Source: Clostridia bacterium | GTDB lineage: Bacteria > Bacillota > Clostridia > Christensenellales > CAG-138 | Length of the DNA: 64,000 nucleotides | Assembly (NCBI GenBank): GCA_017509785.1 | Contig: JAFWOT010000012.1 | Span: forward strand, 505,476 to 569,475 | Direction of reading: 5' to 3' | Part shown: positions 18,101 through 26,629 of the stretch, piece by piece | Position numbering within the stretch: position 1 is the first letter of the stretch | How the letters are laid out: every line of letters starts with the position of its first letter | Made by a program: the position numbers and the translations under genes | Notes under the pieces: generated by a model | Database searches by the model: none | What the model saw: the letters and a program-made list of their open reading frames with translations, nothing else | Told to the model about the DNA's origin: nothing

Positions 18101-18491
18101 CGGTCCTTCGGAGGCTCTCAAATCGTTCGGGAGTCGCTTTCTCCTCAAGAACGAGCTCGACGGGGTAAGCAAAGCTTGAAGCGTACGGATATGCTTCCTC
18201 CGGCGGCTTCACTCCGGCGAGCCTGCCCGTCACCACGCCTTCGTCATCCATACTGACGGAAGAGACGCGCCTCACCGCCTCGATATCGGAGACGACGGGC
18301 GCCTTTATCACGGCGCTCTTCACGCTGACGGGCGAGGAGAACACCGTCCCCGGGATGAGGAGGCGCAGGAGCACCAGCCCCCAGAGCGCGTAACGAAGGC
18401 CCGCGCTCATCCTTTTGCCGAGTATCGCGCGGATGGCGATGACGGCAAGTATCAGTACCGATGAGGATATCACCCATACGGGATCAGTCAT
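15183..18491 (-). CDS. M56 (BlaR1-type) membrane metalloprotease with large extracellular region (copy A)
   Basis: A 1102-residue protein. The N-terminal half is BlaR1/MecR1-like: membrane segments at about 5-25 and 35-52 and two more before residue 170, with the zinc motif HELAHRRHGDG near 210-220, NPLVWAAAY, and RRDGELFADAGA. Another membrane segment (about 318-338, AALAFCFLGC) leads to some 760 extracellular residues. That region contains two Asp-box motifs (TDDGGKTW near 772, TFDGGLTW near 835), suggesting a beta-propeller, not a penicillin-binding sensor. By analogy with BlaR1, signal sensing would activate the protease and relieve BlaI repression. It overlaps the BlaI gene by 8 nt. The ligand is unknown. 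Confidence 0.9.
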   Translation of the reverse strand: MTDPVWVISSSVLILAVIAIRAILGKRMSAGLRYALWGLVLLRLLIPGTVFSSPVSVKSAVIKAPVVSDIEAVRRVSSVSMDDEGVVTGRLAGVKPPEEAYPYASSFAYPVELVLEEKATPERFESLRRTVEAREIMNIVWYCGMAALALRFIFANTRAYLDLRRRREPIPADAPCRVYAVDGISSSCLFMGAVYVSKQTAMDGHELKNVLAHELAHRRHGDGVTVFLRSAALILHWYNPLVWAAAYISRRDGELFADAGAIKALGEDERESYGMTLIGLSSKLKKRVGLSVAATTMTGGKRELKERITHMAKHTKTKLMIAAAVTALLLAALAFCFLGCKSNNPPNGKTNGPDKLFTYFIDIDHDGEAEEFTVDLEALGTEGHASPFITKNGEEIIRLDEFGTSHAGMVSYAHTELDGSDYILRYAPYLGGGTFSIGYELLELRNGELSVKEQDSFRLDNTGNEGMETAAERGAALIERVNELWKSSKLMISTDSFTLMRSGLFNIADGTPFETDGANVIAFSHHQIFTPEKGSRIVSFGEPVSYKEKLVVIDDFFTDQEDYHSAMTIAQKLEYLARFLNTAPTDEWVLDGIEESNYYAYMQAAADLLANGSLTPVYTCDVFFRLDDDALRAYAKRTELYRIRDDGQYEYSFEYSEPIAEYPREVGEKALNRLYADIADSSFVGPYTGAEGFVGDDWFVLKTVDDSMQDIQFSVIFHREGNEWHEFGDNNSQQDRPLFGACIVDENVGFLSYFTKFYDEPDGSYRKIWLYRTDDGGKTWVDMGLEIPEEYGNCYPGYAASPVFDGDHGVMQVCAFGLGSSGEETQYKGLWYETFDGGLTWTLRGDPDAATTPAPQQDIEFPSNEWLLEESWKLAEEVGRIHGVQFDKDEHDIRKSSIPSNNGYHGEVSINFFGDEANLWIYYVDDYSGNWPEHITMDMCRLSYDAYVDQIDGIDDDPEKWQRDREEFSWPTITVSRNELKNAGYDFSSDEEAADCAAAYYGDRIVNMFTGCSEDNIFRCYEAVNVEIAPNDFVLDYQTHLAWLAVRPVNEWIFSRGFGDILEALYGGDEYPECRGWFTIWYGINVRDMGDGSFSVTYNFDA

Positions 18492-18861
18492 TGCGTTTCG
18501 CTCCCTTCAATATGCCGATGAGCTCGTCTATTTCGGCGTCGGAAAGCTCCGACTCCTGCGTCATCGCGCTGACGAGCAGACCGAACCTGTCCATGCGTAT
18601 CTTTTTTATCGTGTTCTTCGCCTCGCTCATTACGGCGTCGTCGCGGCGGACGAGGGGGTAATAGAGCTTCCTCGTGCCGTCGGAGGCTATCTCCACCGCG
18701 CCCTTTTCGGCGAGGCGCTTCAGCATCACGTTGACGGTCGATTTCGTCCAGCCCGTCTCCTGCTTCATGGCTTCGACAAAGCCGCCCATCGTCATGGGCT
18801 GCTCGTCCCAGAGCAGGTTCATGAGCTTCCATTCGCCGTCTGAGAGTGTCACGTTTTTCAT
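18484..18861 (-). CDS. BlaI/MecI/CopY-family repressor (copy A)
   Basis: A 125-residue winged-helix repressor. It has the BlaI pattern LSDGEWKLMNLLWDEQPMT, then WTKSTVNVMLKRLAEKG (recognition helix), KLYYPLVRRDDAV and a C-terminal dimerisation region. The start at 18861 has GAAGGAAG 6 nt upstream; an in-frame ATG at 18882 lacks a site. It is cotranscribed with the M56-A protease and probably represses its own promoter through the palindrome at 18918-18937. Confidence 0.93.
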   Translation of the reverse strand: MKNVTLSDGEWKLMNLLWDEQPMTMGGFVEAMKQETGWTKSTVNVMLKRLAEKGAVEIASDGTRKLYYPLVRRDDAVMSEAKNTIKKIRMDRFGLLVSAMTQESELSDAEIDELIGILKGAKRND

Positions 18862-18905
18862 ATGCGTCTTCCTTCGTTTCATTTACAGCGCTGTATCGCA
18901 ATTCC

Positions 18906-18937
18906 ATGTTAGCATATGGGTTGACAAAAGTCAACCC
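18906..18937 (-). promoter_or_regulatory. BlaI-A promoter with overlapping operator
   Basis: TTGACT (-35, 18934-18929), 17-bp spacer, TAACAT (-10, 18911-18906) on the minus strand. A perfect 20-bp palindrome, GGGTTGAC-AAAA-GTCAACCC at 18918-18937, covers the -35, as expected of an autoregulatory BlaI-type operator. Confidence 0.8.
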
Positions 18938-18980
18938 CTGTTTTGTAAAAATTTTTGTTCCTGTTTTTTTCATGCCGATA

Positions 18981-19009
18981 TTCCATTCACGGGCGCGAAA
19001 TGGTATAAT
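18981..19009 (+). promoter_or_regulatory. Probable promoter of tadA-ygiQ
   Basis: TATAAT at 19004-19009, with a weak TTCCAT -35 at 17-bp spacing. It lies about 30 bp before the tadA start. Confidence 0.5.
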
Positions 19010-19040
19010 AAAGTTTAAGATCAATGGGGCGGTGTTTGCT

Positions 19041-19487
19041 GTGCGGATAGAAAAAAGATTCATGGAAGAAGCTCTGCGGGAGGCGAAGACCGCCTTTTTT
19101 GAGGGCGAAACGCCCGTTGGGGCGGTCGTCGTGCGGGGGGACGGGATAGTTTCCCGCGCTCACAACGAGGTGATGAAATACGGCGACGCCTCGCGCCACG
19201 CGGAGCTGACGGCGCTTCGCCTCGCCGCGGAAAAGCTCGGGACGAGGTACCTTGACGACTGCGTGCTTTACGTCACAATGGAGCCCTGCCCCATGTGCGC
19301 CGGGGCGTGCCTCAATTTCAGGCTCGGGGCGGCGGCCTTCGGGGCTTACGACGAAACCTGCGGCGCCTTCGGCACAAAGGCCGATATCGGCAGCGGCGCG
19401 TTCGGCGCGGAGATACCCGTTTTCGGCGGCATTATGGAGGAGGAGTGCGCGAAGCTCCTCGGAGAATTTTTCGGATCAAAAAGATAA
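19041..19487 (+). CDS. tadA: tRNA-specific adenosine deaminase
   Basis: A 148-residue cytidine/adenosine deaminase-fold enzyme making inosine at position 34 of tRNA-Arg(ACG). Motifs are DASRHAELTAL (zinc His and proton-shuttle Glu) and MEPCPMCAGACL (two zinc Cys). The GTG at 19041 is preferred because it keeps the N-terminal helix RFMEEALREAK intact and follows GGGGCGG; the ATG at 19062 would cut seven residues. A longer frame back to 18846 crosses the promoter. ygiQ follows after 3 bp. Confidence 0.9.
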   Translation: MRIEKRFMEEALREAKTAFFEGETPVGAVVVRGDGIVSRAHNEVMKYGDASRHAELTALRLAAEKLGTRYLDDCVLYVTMEPCPMCAGACLNFRLGAAAFGAYDETCGAFGTKADIGSGAFGAEIPVFGGIMEEECAKLLGEFFGSKR

Positions 19488-19490
19488 GCG

Positions 19491-21410
19491 ATGGAATTTA
19501 CGCAATACAGAACTCCCCTCCCCATGACGAGGAGGGAGCTATACGACGTTTTCGGGACGGAGGAAGCGGATTTCGTCATCGTGACGGGAGACGCTTACGT
19601 TGACCATCCCTCCTTCGGCACGGCGATAATCGGGCGCGTGCTCGCCTCGCGCGGGTACTCCGTCGGAATAATCGCCCAGCCCAACTGGAAGAACTCCGAG
19701 GATTTCACGCGGTTCGGGCGGCCGAGGCTCGCCTTCATGGTGAACGCGGGGAACATGGATTCGATGGTGAACCACTACACGAGCTCGAAAAAGCGCCGCT
19801 CCGCCGACAGCTACTCCCCCGGCGGCAGGGCGGGTCTGCGCCCCGACAGGGCGACGACCGTCTACTGCAACCGCATACGCGAGGCGTTCAGCGGCGTGCC
19901 GATCGTCATCGGCGGGATAGAGGCGAGCCTCAGGCGCTTCGCCCATTACGATTATTGGGACGATAAGGTGAGAAGGAGCGTGCTCGTCGATTCCGGCGCG
20001 GATATCCTCACCTACGGCATGGGCGAGAGGCAGACCGTCGAGATAGCGGACGCGCTCGCTTCCGGGCTCGATATACGCGATATAACCTACGTCGCGGGGA
20101 CCTGCTATATGGCGGGGTCGCTCGAGAACGTCTACGACTGCGACGAGATACCCTCGTTTGAGGAGGTCTCCGCCGACAAGCGCGCCTACTGCCGCGCGTT
20201 CATGCGCGAGTATGAGGAGCAGGATGCGATAGCCGGGCGCCGCCTCGCGCAGAAGCACGGGAACCGCTGGCTCGTTGCGAACCCGCCCGCGGCGCCCCTT
20301 TCAACGCAGGAGCTCGACGACGTTTACGAGCTCCCGTATACGAGGCTGCCTCACCCCTCTTATAAGGAGCATATACCCGCAATCGACGAGGTGGAGTTCA
20401 GCCTCGTTTCGACGCGCGGCTGCTTCGGCGCGTGCTCGTTCTGCGCGCTCACGTTCCATCAGGGCCGCGTCATTCAGGCGCGGAGCCATGAGTCCCTCAT
20501 ACGGGAGGCCGAGCTTTTGACGAAGCTCCCCAACTTCAAGGGCTACATCCACGACGTCGGCGGGCCTACTGCGAATTTCAGACAGCCCGCCTGCAAAAAG
20601 CAGCTGACAAAGGGCGTCTGCAAGAAGCGCGACTGTCTGGGCTACGATCACTGCAAAAACGTCGAGGTGGATCATAAGGATTTCACCGCCCTGCTTAAAA
20701 AGCTGAGGCAGGTGCCGGGAGTCAAAAAGGTATTCGTCCGCAGCGGGATAAGGTATGATTATCTCATGTTCGACAGGGACGATTCGTTCATTAGGGAGCT
20801 CGTGGCGCATCACGTTTCGGGGCAGCTGAAGGTCGCCCCGGAGCATATCTCGGATAACGTGCTGAGGCTCATGGGCAAGCCCGCGGGCGGCCTCTACGAC
20901 AGGTTCTGTCAGAAGTACGGGAAGGTCAACCGTCAGCTCGGGATGGATCAGTACATCGTGCCGTATTTTATGAGCAGTCACCCCGGGAGCACGCTCGATT
21001 CGGCGATAGAGCTTGCGCTCTATCTTAAAAAGACCGGTCAGCGCCCGGAGCAGGTGCAGGACTTCTACCCCACCCCGGGCACGCTTTCGACCTGTATGTT
21101 TTATACGGGGCTCGATCCACGCGATATGCAGCCGGTGTACGTCCCGCGGGACCCCGCCGAAAAGGCGATGCAGCGCGCGCTTATGCAGTATTTCATGCCC
21201 TATTACCGGGAAACCGCAAGACAGGCGCTCATAAAAGCGGGCAGGGAGGATCTCATAGGAAACGGGCGCGACTGCCTCGTGCCGGAGGGAAGGCCGACCC
21301 CAACGCCCGGGAAGAAAAACGCAAAGGCTCCGGCAAAGCCCTCTGTAAAGAGCAAGGGCAAGCCGCGAACCGGCGGTGACAGGGCGCGTAAAAACATAAG
21401 GAAGAGGTGA
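19491..21410 (+). CDS. YgiQ family radical SAM protein
   Basis: A 639-residue protein with the radical SAM cluster motif RGCFGACSFC near residue 310 and a UPF0313 N-terminal domain (ADFVIVTGDAYVDHPSFGTAIIGR, IVIGGIEASLRRFAHYDYWDD). A second cysteine group (KGVCKKRDCLGYDHC) lies near 375-390. The C-terminal tail (after about 600) is basic and Lys/Pro-rich. The family is widespread and its reaction has not been established. It overlaps nothing but follows tadA by 3 bp, so translation may be coupled. Confidence 0.93.
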   Translation: MEFTQYRTPLPMTRRELYDVFGTEEADFVIVTGDAYVDHPSFGTAIIGRVLASRGYSVGIIAQPNWKNSEDFTRFGRPRLAFMVNAGNMDSMVNHYTSSKKRRSADSYSPGGRAGLRPDRATTVYCNRIREAFSGVPIVIGGIEASLRRFAHYDYWDDKVRRSVLVDSGADILTYGMGERQTVEIADALASGLDIRDITYVAGTCYMAGSLENVYDCDEIPSFEEVSADKRAYCRAFMREYEEQDAIAGRRLAQKHGNRWLVANPPAAPLSTQELDDVYELPYTRLPHPSYKEHIPAIDEVEFSLVSTRGCFGACSFCALTFHQGRVIQARSHESLIREAELLTKLPNFKGYIHDVGGPTANFRQPACKKQLTKGVCKKRDCLGYDHCKNVEVDHKDFTALLKKLRQVPGVKKVFVRSGIRYDYLMFDRDDSFIRELVAHHVSGQLKVAPEHISDNVLRLMGKPAGGLYDRFCQKYGKVNRQLGMDQYIVPYFMSSHPGSTLDSAIELALYLKKTGQRPEQVQDFYPTPGTLSTCMFYTGLDPRDMQPVYVPRDPAEKAMQRALMQYFMPYYRETARQALIKAGREDLIGNGRDCLVPEGRPTPTPGKKNAKAPAKPSVKSKGKPRTGGDRARKNIRKR

Positions 21411-21414
21411 GCCC

Positions 21415-21852
21415 ATGGAACGCGAGCTTATCAAAAGCATGGTGATGGCCGCCATCGGATGGCTCTTCTGCTACGGGTTCAACTGCTTGCTCGCTCTGCC
21501 GGACGGCAGACATAACGAGTCGGACTATATCCCGCTTCCGAAGCCGATAGCCTATATCCTGTTTCTCCCGCTCGCAATAGGCAGGTGCAGGAGCTATATG
21601 ATCCTTGCGATATTCCTGCAGGCCGCCCTCTTTTTGTTCATTCCCGCCGTTGCTCTTGCGGAATACCTTGTGCATATAGGCGTCATCGCGGAGGATAAGA
21701 TCGAAACTTATCTTCAAATCGCTTTTATCGCCCTCGTTGCGATAGGCTTGCTCGCTCATCTGATAAGGTGGCTGATGAAGAGACCGAAAAGATACAAGCC
21801 CCGCCGCAGAGCAGGCAGGCTCAGGAGCAGGCGCCGCCACAGAAAAAGATAA
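21415..21852 (+). CDS. Membrane protein of unknown function with arginine-rich tail
   Basis: A 145-residue protein with three or four hydrophobic segments (about 8-28, 44-58, 62-85 and 98-118) and a very basic C-terminus (RPKRYKPRRRAGRLRSRRRH), presumably cytoplasmic. GAGGTG is placed well before the ATG. It follows ygiQ by 4 bp and probably ends this operon. I recognise no family. Confidence 0.75.
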   Translation: MERELIKSMVMAAIGWLFCYGFNCLLALPDGRHNESDYIPLPKPIAYILFLPLAIGRCRSYMILAIFLQAALFLFIPAVALAEYLVHIGVIAEDKIETYLQIAFIALVAIGLLAHLIRWLMKRPKRYKPRRRAGRLRSRRRHRKR

Positions 21853-22208
21853 CAAATCGTCCGCATAAAAAAACCGTGGCATAAGCCGAACCCTCATAAG
21901 GCAGGTTTTGGTCAACTGAGCGGCTCTATTGATACAAACGCAAAAAACACTCCTCCGAATCTTGAATTCTCGGAAGAGTGTTTTGCTGTATAATTACCGC
22001 GGATCATGCCTCGCAGGGGCGGTTAGCCATGCTTGCGTTGACGAGTTCCGCGCCTAACGCGGCGCGGCGCCCGCGGCCTATGACAAATATGTCATTACGG
22101 CCGCTCTGCGGCTCGCACAGCTCGCGGCCGGCTTGAGTGCCGATCATACCGTTTGCTTTTAAATTGCCTCATCACCGTCAAGCATAAGCCCCGGTTTTTT
22201 GCGCTTAT
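21853..22208. other. 356-bp convergent intergenic region with several inverted repeats
   Basis: No coding frame is convincing. A hairpin at about 21946-21985 (CACTCCTCCGA / TCGGAAGAGTG flanked by AAAA and TTTT) looks like a bidirectional terminator. A stronger inverted repeat lies at about 22068-22107 (GCGGCC-TATGACA-AATA-TGTCATTA-CGGCCGC), inside a GC-rich stretch with more self-complementarity. A TATAAT at 21989-21994 has no good -35. GCATAAGCC occurs near both ends, next to A7 and T6 runs. It may hold a structured RNA or a decayed element; I cannot assign it. Confidence 0.45.
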
Positions 22209-24101
22209 TTACTCGCCCTTTCGCTGCTTCTCCTTCTCGAACTGGAGCATATAGAGGGCGTGGTACTTGCCGTTGGGATTCTTCAGAAGCTCCTGATGGG
22301 TGCCCTGCTCGACTATCTCGCCCTTCGAGAGGACTATTATGTTGTCCGCGTGCTGGATCGTGGAGAGGCGGTGCGCGACGATGAGCATGGTGCCGATATT
22401 CATCATCTTCTCCATGGAATCCTGTATGAGGACCTCGGTCTCGGTATCGATGTTGGCGGTGGCCTCGTCGAGTATCATGACCTCGGGCTTATGGATTATC
22501 GTGCGGGCAAAGCTCAGAAGCTGGCGCTGACCGGCGGAGAAGTTGTTGCCGCGCTCGCGGACGACCTCGTCAAGGCCGTTTTCAAGGCGGTTTATGAAGT
22601 GATCCGCGTTGACGTAGCGGCAGGCCTCCATGACCTCCTCGTCGGAAACGCCCTCCTTATCGAGGAGTATGTTGCTCCTTATCGTTCCGGAGAAGAGGAA
22701 CACGTCCTGCAGCATCTGCCCGAAGTGGCGGCGGAGGGACCGGATCTTTATCTTCCTTATGTCTATGCCGTCGATCAGTATCTCGCCCTTCTGGAACTCG
22801 TAATTGCGGCAGATGAGCGAGAGTATCGTCGTCTTGCCGGAGCCCGTCGCGCCGACGAAGGCGACGGTATCGCCGGGGTGAACGTGGAAGGAGACGTTCT
22901 TCAATACCCACTCGTCGGGAACGTAGCTGAACCAGACGTTGCGGAACTCGATCTCGCCCTTCACGGTTTCAAGCTCCACGGCGTCGGGCGCGTCGGAGAG
23001 GGCGGGCACTATATCCATTATGGAGAAGACCTTTTCCGCCGAGGCGAACGCCGACTGGAGCCAGTTGAACTGCTCCGCGAGGTTCTGGATGGGGTTGAAG
23101 AACTTGTTGATGTACATATAGAAGCTGACTATCGTCTCCGCCTCTATCATCTGACCCAGGAAGCTCGCGCCGTCGAGCTTGCCCTTGCCGCCGAGGTAGA
23201 AGAGGCAGAGCACGCTGCTGATATAGAGCATATAGACGAGCGGGCGGAATATGCCGAAGACGAGTATCTGCTCGCGCTTGGCCTTGCCGAGGCCGCGGCT
23301 CTTTTCCGCGAAGTCGAGCTGCTTGCGCTCCTCGCGGTTGAATATCTGGGTGATCTTGATGCCGGAGAGGTTCTCCGAGAGGTAGGTGTTGATATCGGTC
23401 GTGCGGTCCTTCACCCGGCGGTAGGCGCGCCTTGCGAACTTGCGGAATATGATCGTGAACAGCAGTATGAACGGCACGAAGCAGAGTATCATCAGCGTGA
23501 GCTCGAGATTGAGAGCGAACATCGCCGCGAGCACTCCGAACACGATAAAGAAATTCTTGATGAGGTTCACGAGCAGTGAGGTGAACATCAGCGATATCGC
23601 GTTCGTGTCGTTGGTGACCCTTGTCACGAGCTTGCCGACGGGGATGGAATTCATCTGCTCATGCGAGAGCTCCTCGATATGAATGAAGAGATCCTCGCGC
23701 ATGTTGGAGATTATCTTCTGCCCGACCCTTTGGAGTATTATCGCCTGCGCGTAGGTGCAGACCATGGAGACGACGAGTATCCCGCCGTAGAGCCCGACGA
23801 GGGTGAAGAGGCGGCTGAGCTCGAAATCCTCCTTTATAAGGGCGGTGACGCGGCCGATTATGTAGGGGGAGATGATATCGTACGCTATGCCCGCGAGCAT
23901 TATAAAGCCCACGAACACGAAGCTGCCTATATAGGGCTTCGCGTAGCGGAGCAGGCGGCGGATTATCTCGGAATCCTTCATGTGGCGGTCAAAGCCGATG
24001 GCCTGCTTCTTATCCTTTATGGAGGCGTAGGCGATTATGAGGACTATGGATATTACGCCGAGTATGGCGCCGACTATCAAGAGGGGCAAATATTCACGCA
24101 T
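22209..24101 (-). CDS. ABC exporter subunit, permease-ATPase fusion (consensus catalytic Glu)
   Basis: A 630-residue half-transporter: an extra N-terminal membrane segment (LPLLIVGAILGVISIVLIIAY), a six-helix exporter domain starting near residue 50, then an ATPase domain with Walker A GATGSGKTT, Q-loop, signature FSAGQRQ and Walker B MILDEATANID, with a consensus catalytic Glu. GAGGAGGTGAG precedes the ATG. It starts 14 bp after the partner gene's stop; the two form a heterodimeric multidrug- or lipid-type exporter. Substrate unknown. Confidence 0.93.
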   Translation of the reverse strand: MREYLPLLIVGAILGVISIVLIIAYASIKDKKQAIGFDRHMKDSEIIRRLLRYAKPYIGSFVFVGFIMLAGIAYDIISPYIIGRVTALIKEDFELSRLFTLVGLYGGILVVSMVCTYAQAIILQRVGQKIISNMREDLFIHIEELSHEQMNSIPVGKLVTRVTNDTNAISLMFTSLLVNLIKNFFIVFGVLAAMFALNLELTLMILCFVPFILLFTIIFRKFARRAYRRVKDRTTDINTYLSENLSGIKITQIFNREERKQLDFAEKSRGLGKAKREQILVFGIFRPLVYMLYISSVLCLFYLGGKGKLDGASFLGQMIEAETIVSFYMYINKFFNPIQNLAEQFNWLQSAFASAEKVFSIMDIVPALSDAPDAVELETVKGEIEFRNVWFSYVPDEWVLKNVSFHVHPGDTVAFVGATGSGKTTILSLICRNYEFQKGEILIDGIDIRKIKIRSLRRHFGQMLQDVFLFSGTIRSNILLDKEGVSDEEVMEACRYVNADHFINRLENGLDEVVRERGNNFSAGQRQLLSFARTIIHKPEVMILDEATANIDTETEVLIQDSMEKMMNIGTMLIVAHRLSTIQHADNIIVLSKGEIVEQGTHQELLKNPNGKYHALYMLQFEKEKQRKGE

Positions 24102-24115
24102 TCCTTCTCACCTCC

Positions 24116-25888
24116 TCACCTTTGAGCCTCTTCTTCGAGGCGCTGCAGCTCTACCATCCTGGCGTATTCGGGGCAGGATGCGACGAGCTCATCATGGCTG
24201 CCGACCGCAGTCACTCGGCCGTCCTCCACGAAGACTATCTTATCGAGTTCCTTTATCGTCGAAATGCGGTGGGCGATGAGTATCGTCGTCTTGCCCGCGC
24301 GGCTCTCGCGAAGGTTTTGGAGTATGACCTTCTCGGTGTCGGTATCGACGGCGGAAACGGAATCGTCGAGTATGAGTATCGGAGCGTTCTTCATGAGCGC
24401 CCTCGCGATGGATATGCGCTGCTTCTGCCCGCCGGAGACGGTCACGCCGCGCTCGCCGAGGACGGTCTCGTACTTATCCTTGAATTCGGCGATGTTCCCG
24501 TGGACGGCGGAGAGCACGGCCGCCCTCTCGACGGCGGGCTCGTCGAGCTCATCGTATGCGAAATTGATGTTGTTGGCGATGGTGTCGGAGAAGAGGAAAT
24601 TATCCTGCGGGACGTAGGCGCAGCCCTCGCGCAGGGACTTTATCGTGATCGTGTTGACGTCCCGCCCGTCCACGAAGAGGGAGCCGTCAGGCACGTTATA
24701 CGTGCGGAGAATGAGATCGACTATCGTCGTCTTGCCGGAGCCGGTCTTGCCGACTATGCCGACGCTCTCGCCCGCGTTTATCTTGAAGCTGACGTGCTCG
24801 AGCGCGTCGAACTCGCCGTCCGGGTAGCGGAAGGTGAGATCGCGGAACTCGATATCACCCTTCACCCTTCCTATGTCAGCGGCGCCGGGAGCGTCCTTCA
24901 CCGTGATCTCCGCCTCGAGCAGCTCCGAGATGCGCTTTAAAGAGGCCTTGCCCCTTGCGGACTTTTCTATCAGCATGGAGATCGCCATGACGGGCCAGAC
25001 GACCGAGGTGAAGTAGCCGATGTATTCGACGAGCCTGCCCGCGCTGAACGTCCCCTCGTGAACGAGGTAGCCTCCGTACCCGAGTATGACGCAGATGACC
25101 GTCTCGACGAGGGTGACTATGAGCACGTGCATGAGGTTCGAGACCTTGACGAAATCGACGTTCGTATCCTCATTCTGCTTGTTGAGCTTGCGGAAGGCGA
25201 GGAGCTGCTTCATTTCCTTTACGAACGCCTTTATGACGGCGTAGCCGGAGAAGCTCTCCTGCGCGAAATCGGAGAGATTCGAGAACGCCTGCTGCCTGAC
25301 CTCCCACTTTTTCATCATCGCCTTGCCCATGAAGGTGCCGATGACGAGTATCAGCCCCAGCGGGACGAGCGTCAGCAGCGTCATTACGACGTCCATCCGC
25401 CACATGTTATAGAAGCCGAGCGCCCCGAGGAAGAGCGCGTCGAAGAACATGAGCAGCCCGTCGCCGAAGCACTCCTGAATGGTGTCGAGGTCGTTCGTGA
25501 AGAGGCTCATGAGATTGCCGACCTTGTTGACCTGATAATAATCACGCGAGAGATCTTTGCAGTGATCGAACATCTCGATGCGAAGGTTCGTTTCCACCCT
25601 TATCGCCGCGCCGAAGAAGCACACGCGCCAGAGGAACCGCCCGATGACCATGACGACCACGATGCCGACTATCGGCAGGCAGATCTTATCGAGCAGGAAA
25701 TCCATCGTGAACGGAGTCAGCACGCCGTTATAGAGGGCGGACCCCTTCGTAAGACCGTCTATGAGCATTCCGTATAGATTGGGGATGATGAGCTGGAAAT
25801 AATCCACCAATATGAGCGCCGCCGCCCCGAGCAGCAGATACGGCGCATACCGCAGATAATAGCGGTTGATCTGTTTGCCGAATACCAA
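24116..25888 (-). CDS. ABC exporter subunit, permease-ATPase fusion (degenerate catalytic site)
   Basis: A 590-residue half-transporter with six membrane helices and an ATPase domain: Walker A GKTGSGKTT, signature VSGGQKQR, Walker B ILILDDSVSAVD. The catalytic Glu of Walker B is Asp here, as in heterodimeric exporters such as BmrCD or TM287/288, where one ATP site is weak. I place the start at a TTG (25888), which has AAGGAG at 7-nt spacing; a frame back to 25912 lies over that site. First gene of the pair, with a strong promoter. Confidence 0.92.
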   Translation of the reverse strand: MVFGKQINRYYLRYAPYLLLGAAALILVDYFQLIIPNLYGMLIDGLTKGSALYNGVLTPFTMDFLLDKICLPIVGIVVVMVIGRFLWRVCFFGAAIRVETNLRIEMFDHCKDLSRDYYQVNKVGNLMSLFTNDLDTIQECFGDGLLMFFDALFLGALGFYNMWRMDVVMTLLTLVPLGLILVIGTFMGKAMMKKWEVRQQAFSNLSDFAQESFSGYAVIKAFVKEMKQLLAFRKLNKQNEDTNVDFVKVSNLMHVLIVTLVETVICVILGYGGYLVHEGTFSAGRLVEYIGYFTSVVWPVMAISMLIEKSARGKASLKRISELLEAEITVKDAPGAADIGRVKGDIEFRDLTFRYPDGEFDALEHVSFKINAGESVGIVGKTGSGKTTIVDLILRTYNVPDGSLFVDGRDVNTITIKSLREGCAYVPQDNFLFSDTIANNINFAYDELDEPAVERAAVLSAVHGNIAEFKDKYETVLGERGVTVSGGQKQRISIARALMKNAPILILDDSVSAVDTDTEKVILQNLRESRAGKTTILIAHRISTIKELDKIVFVEDGRVTAVGSHDELVASCPEYARMVELQRLEEEAQR

Positions 25889-25930
25889 ATCGATTCTCCT
25901 TCCGAAACCCAAACCTTTGCTTTTGTTATC

Positions 25931-25958
25931 ATTATAAGGGCGTAAGCGCGTTTGTCAA
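25931..25958 (-). promoter_or_regulatory. Promoter of the ABC exporter operon
   Basis: TTGACA, 16-bp spacer, TATAAT on the minus strand, about 40 bp before the TTG start. Both hexamers match the consensus fully. Confidence 0.82.
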
Positions 25959-25986
25959 GCAAAAAAACAGGCTTTGTTCAAAATCG

Positions 25987-26006
25987 AAAAAGCGCCCAAC
26001 GGGCGC
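25987..26006 (-). terminator. Terminator of the M50-scpA-scpB operon
   Basis: GCGCCC-GTT-GGGCGC followed by five T on the minus strand, just past the scpB stop. Confidence 0.8.
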
Positions 26007-26026
26007 GGAAAAGCATGAACGATTTT

Positions 26027-26623
26027 TTACTCCTCGTCGGATTCCGTCTCCGGCATCGGGGGGAGCTCCTCAAGCGAGTGGAGCCCGAATCGGCGGAGGA
26101 AGGCGTCCGTCGTGCCGAAGAGCATCGGGCGGCCGACGACCTCCTTGCGTCCAAGCTCCCTTATAAAGCCCTGCTTTAACAGCTGCGAGACGGCGTATTC
26201 GCAGCGCACGCCGCGGACGGCCTCGATATCCGCCCTTGTGACGGGCTGACGGTAGGCTATGACGGAGAGCGTTTCCATCATGGAATCGGAAAGGTTCTTT
26301 TCCTGCGGGGGAGCGAGCAGCTTTATGAGCCACCCGTTATACTCCGGAGCGGAGACGAGCTGAACGGTATCGTTCGTCGTGAAGAGGCGAATGCCGCGGG
26401 CGTTCGATTCGAGCTCGGATTCGAGATCCGCAAGGAGCACCGCGAGCTCAAGCGCGTTCATGTTGAAAACACGGGAGATCTCCGCCTTGGGGAGGGGTTC
26501 GCCCGCGACGAAAAGCACGCTCTCGAGCGCGCCCATGAGCTGCTCGCGCGTCATTTCGGCAGGATCGGGCCCGTTTATAACCGAATCGGGAGCAACTATC
26601 TCTTTCACGAATTCTTCCATCAT
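26027..26623 (-). CDS. scpB: Segregation and condensation protein B
   Basis: A 198-residue winged-helix protein. With ScpA it bridges SMC heads in the bacterial condensin that organises the chromosome. ALESVLFVAGEPL near residue 31, SDSMMETLSVIAYRQPVTRADIEAVRG and YAVSQLLKQGFIRELGRKEVVGRPMLFGTT are the family blocks. It starts 6 bp after scpA with GAGG upstream. Confidence 0.96.
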   Translation of the reverse strand: MMEEFVKEIVAPDSVINGPDPAEMTREQLMGALESVLFVAGEPLPKAEISRVFNMNALELAVLLADLESELESNARGIRLFTTNDTVQLVSAPEYNGWLIKLLAPPQEKNLSDSMMETLSVIAYRQPVTRADIEAVRGVRCEYAVSQLLKQGFIRELGRKEVVGRPMLFGTTDAFLRRFGLHSLEELPPMPETESDEE

Positions 26624-26629
26624 TATACC

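Noticed and set aside
22260-23579. Open frame of 439 codons antisense to the ABC exporter
   Set aside because: No domain and no ribosome binding site; the opposite strand encodes clear ATPase motifs.
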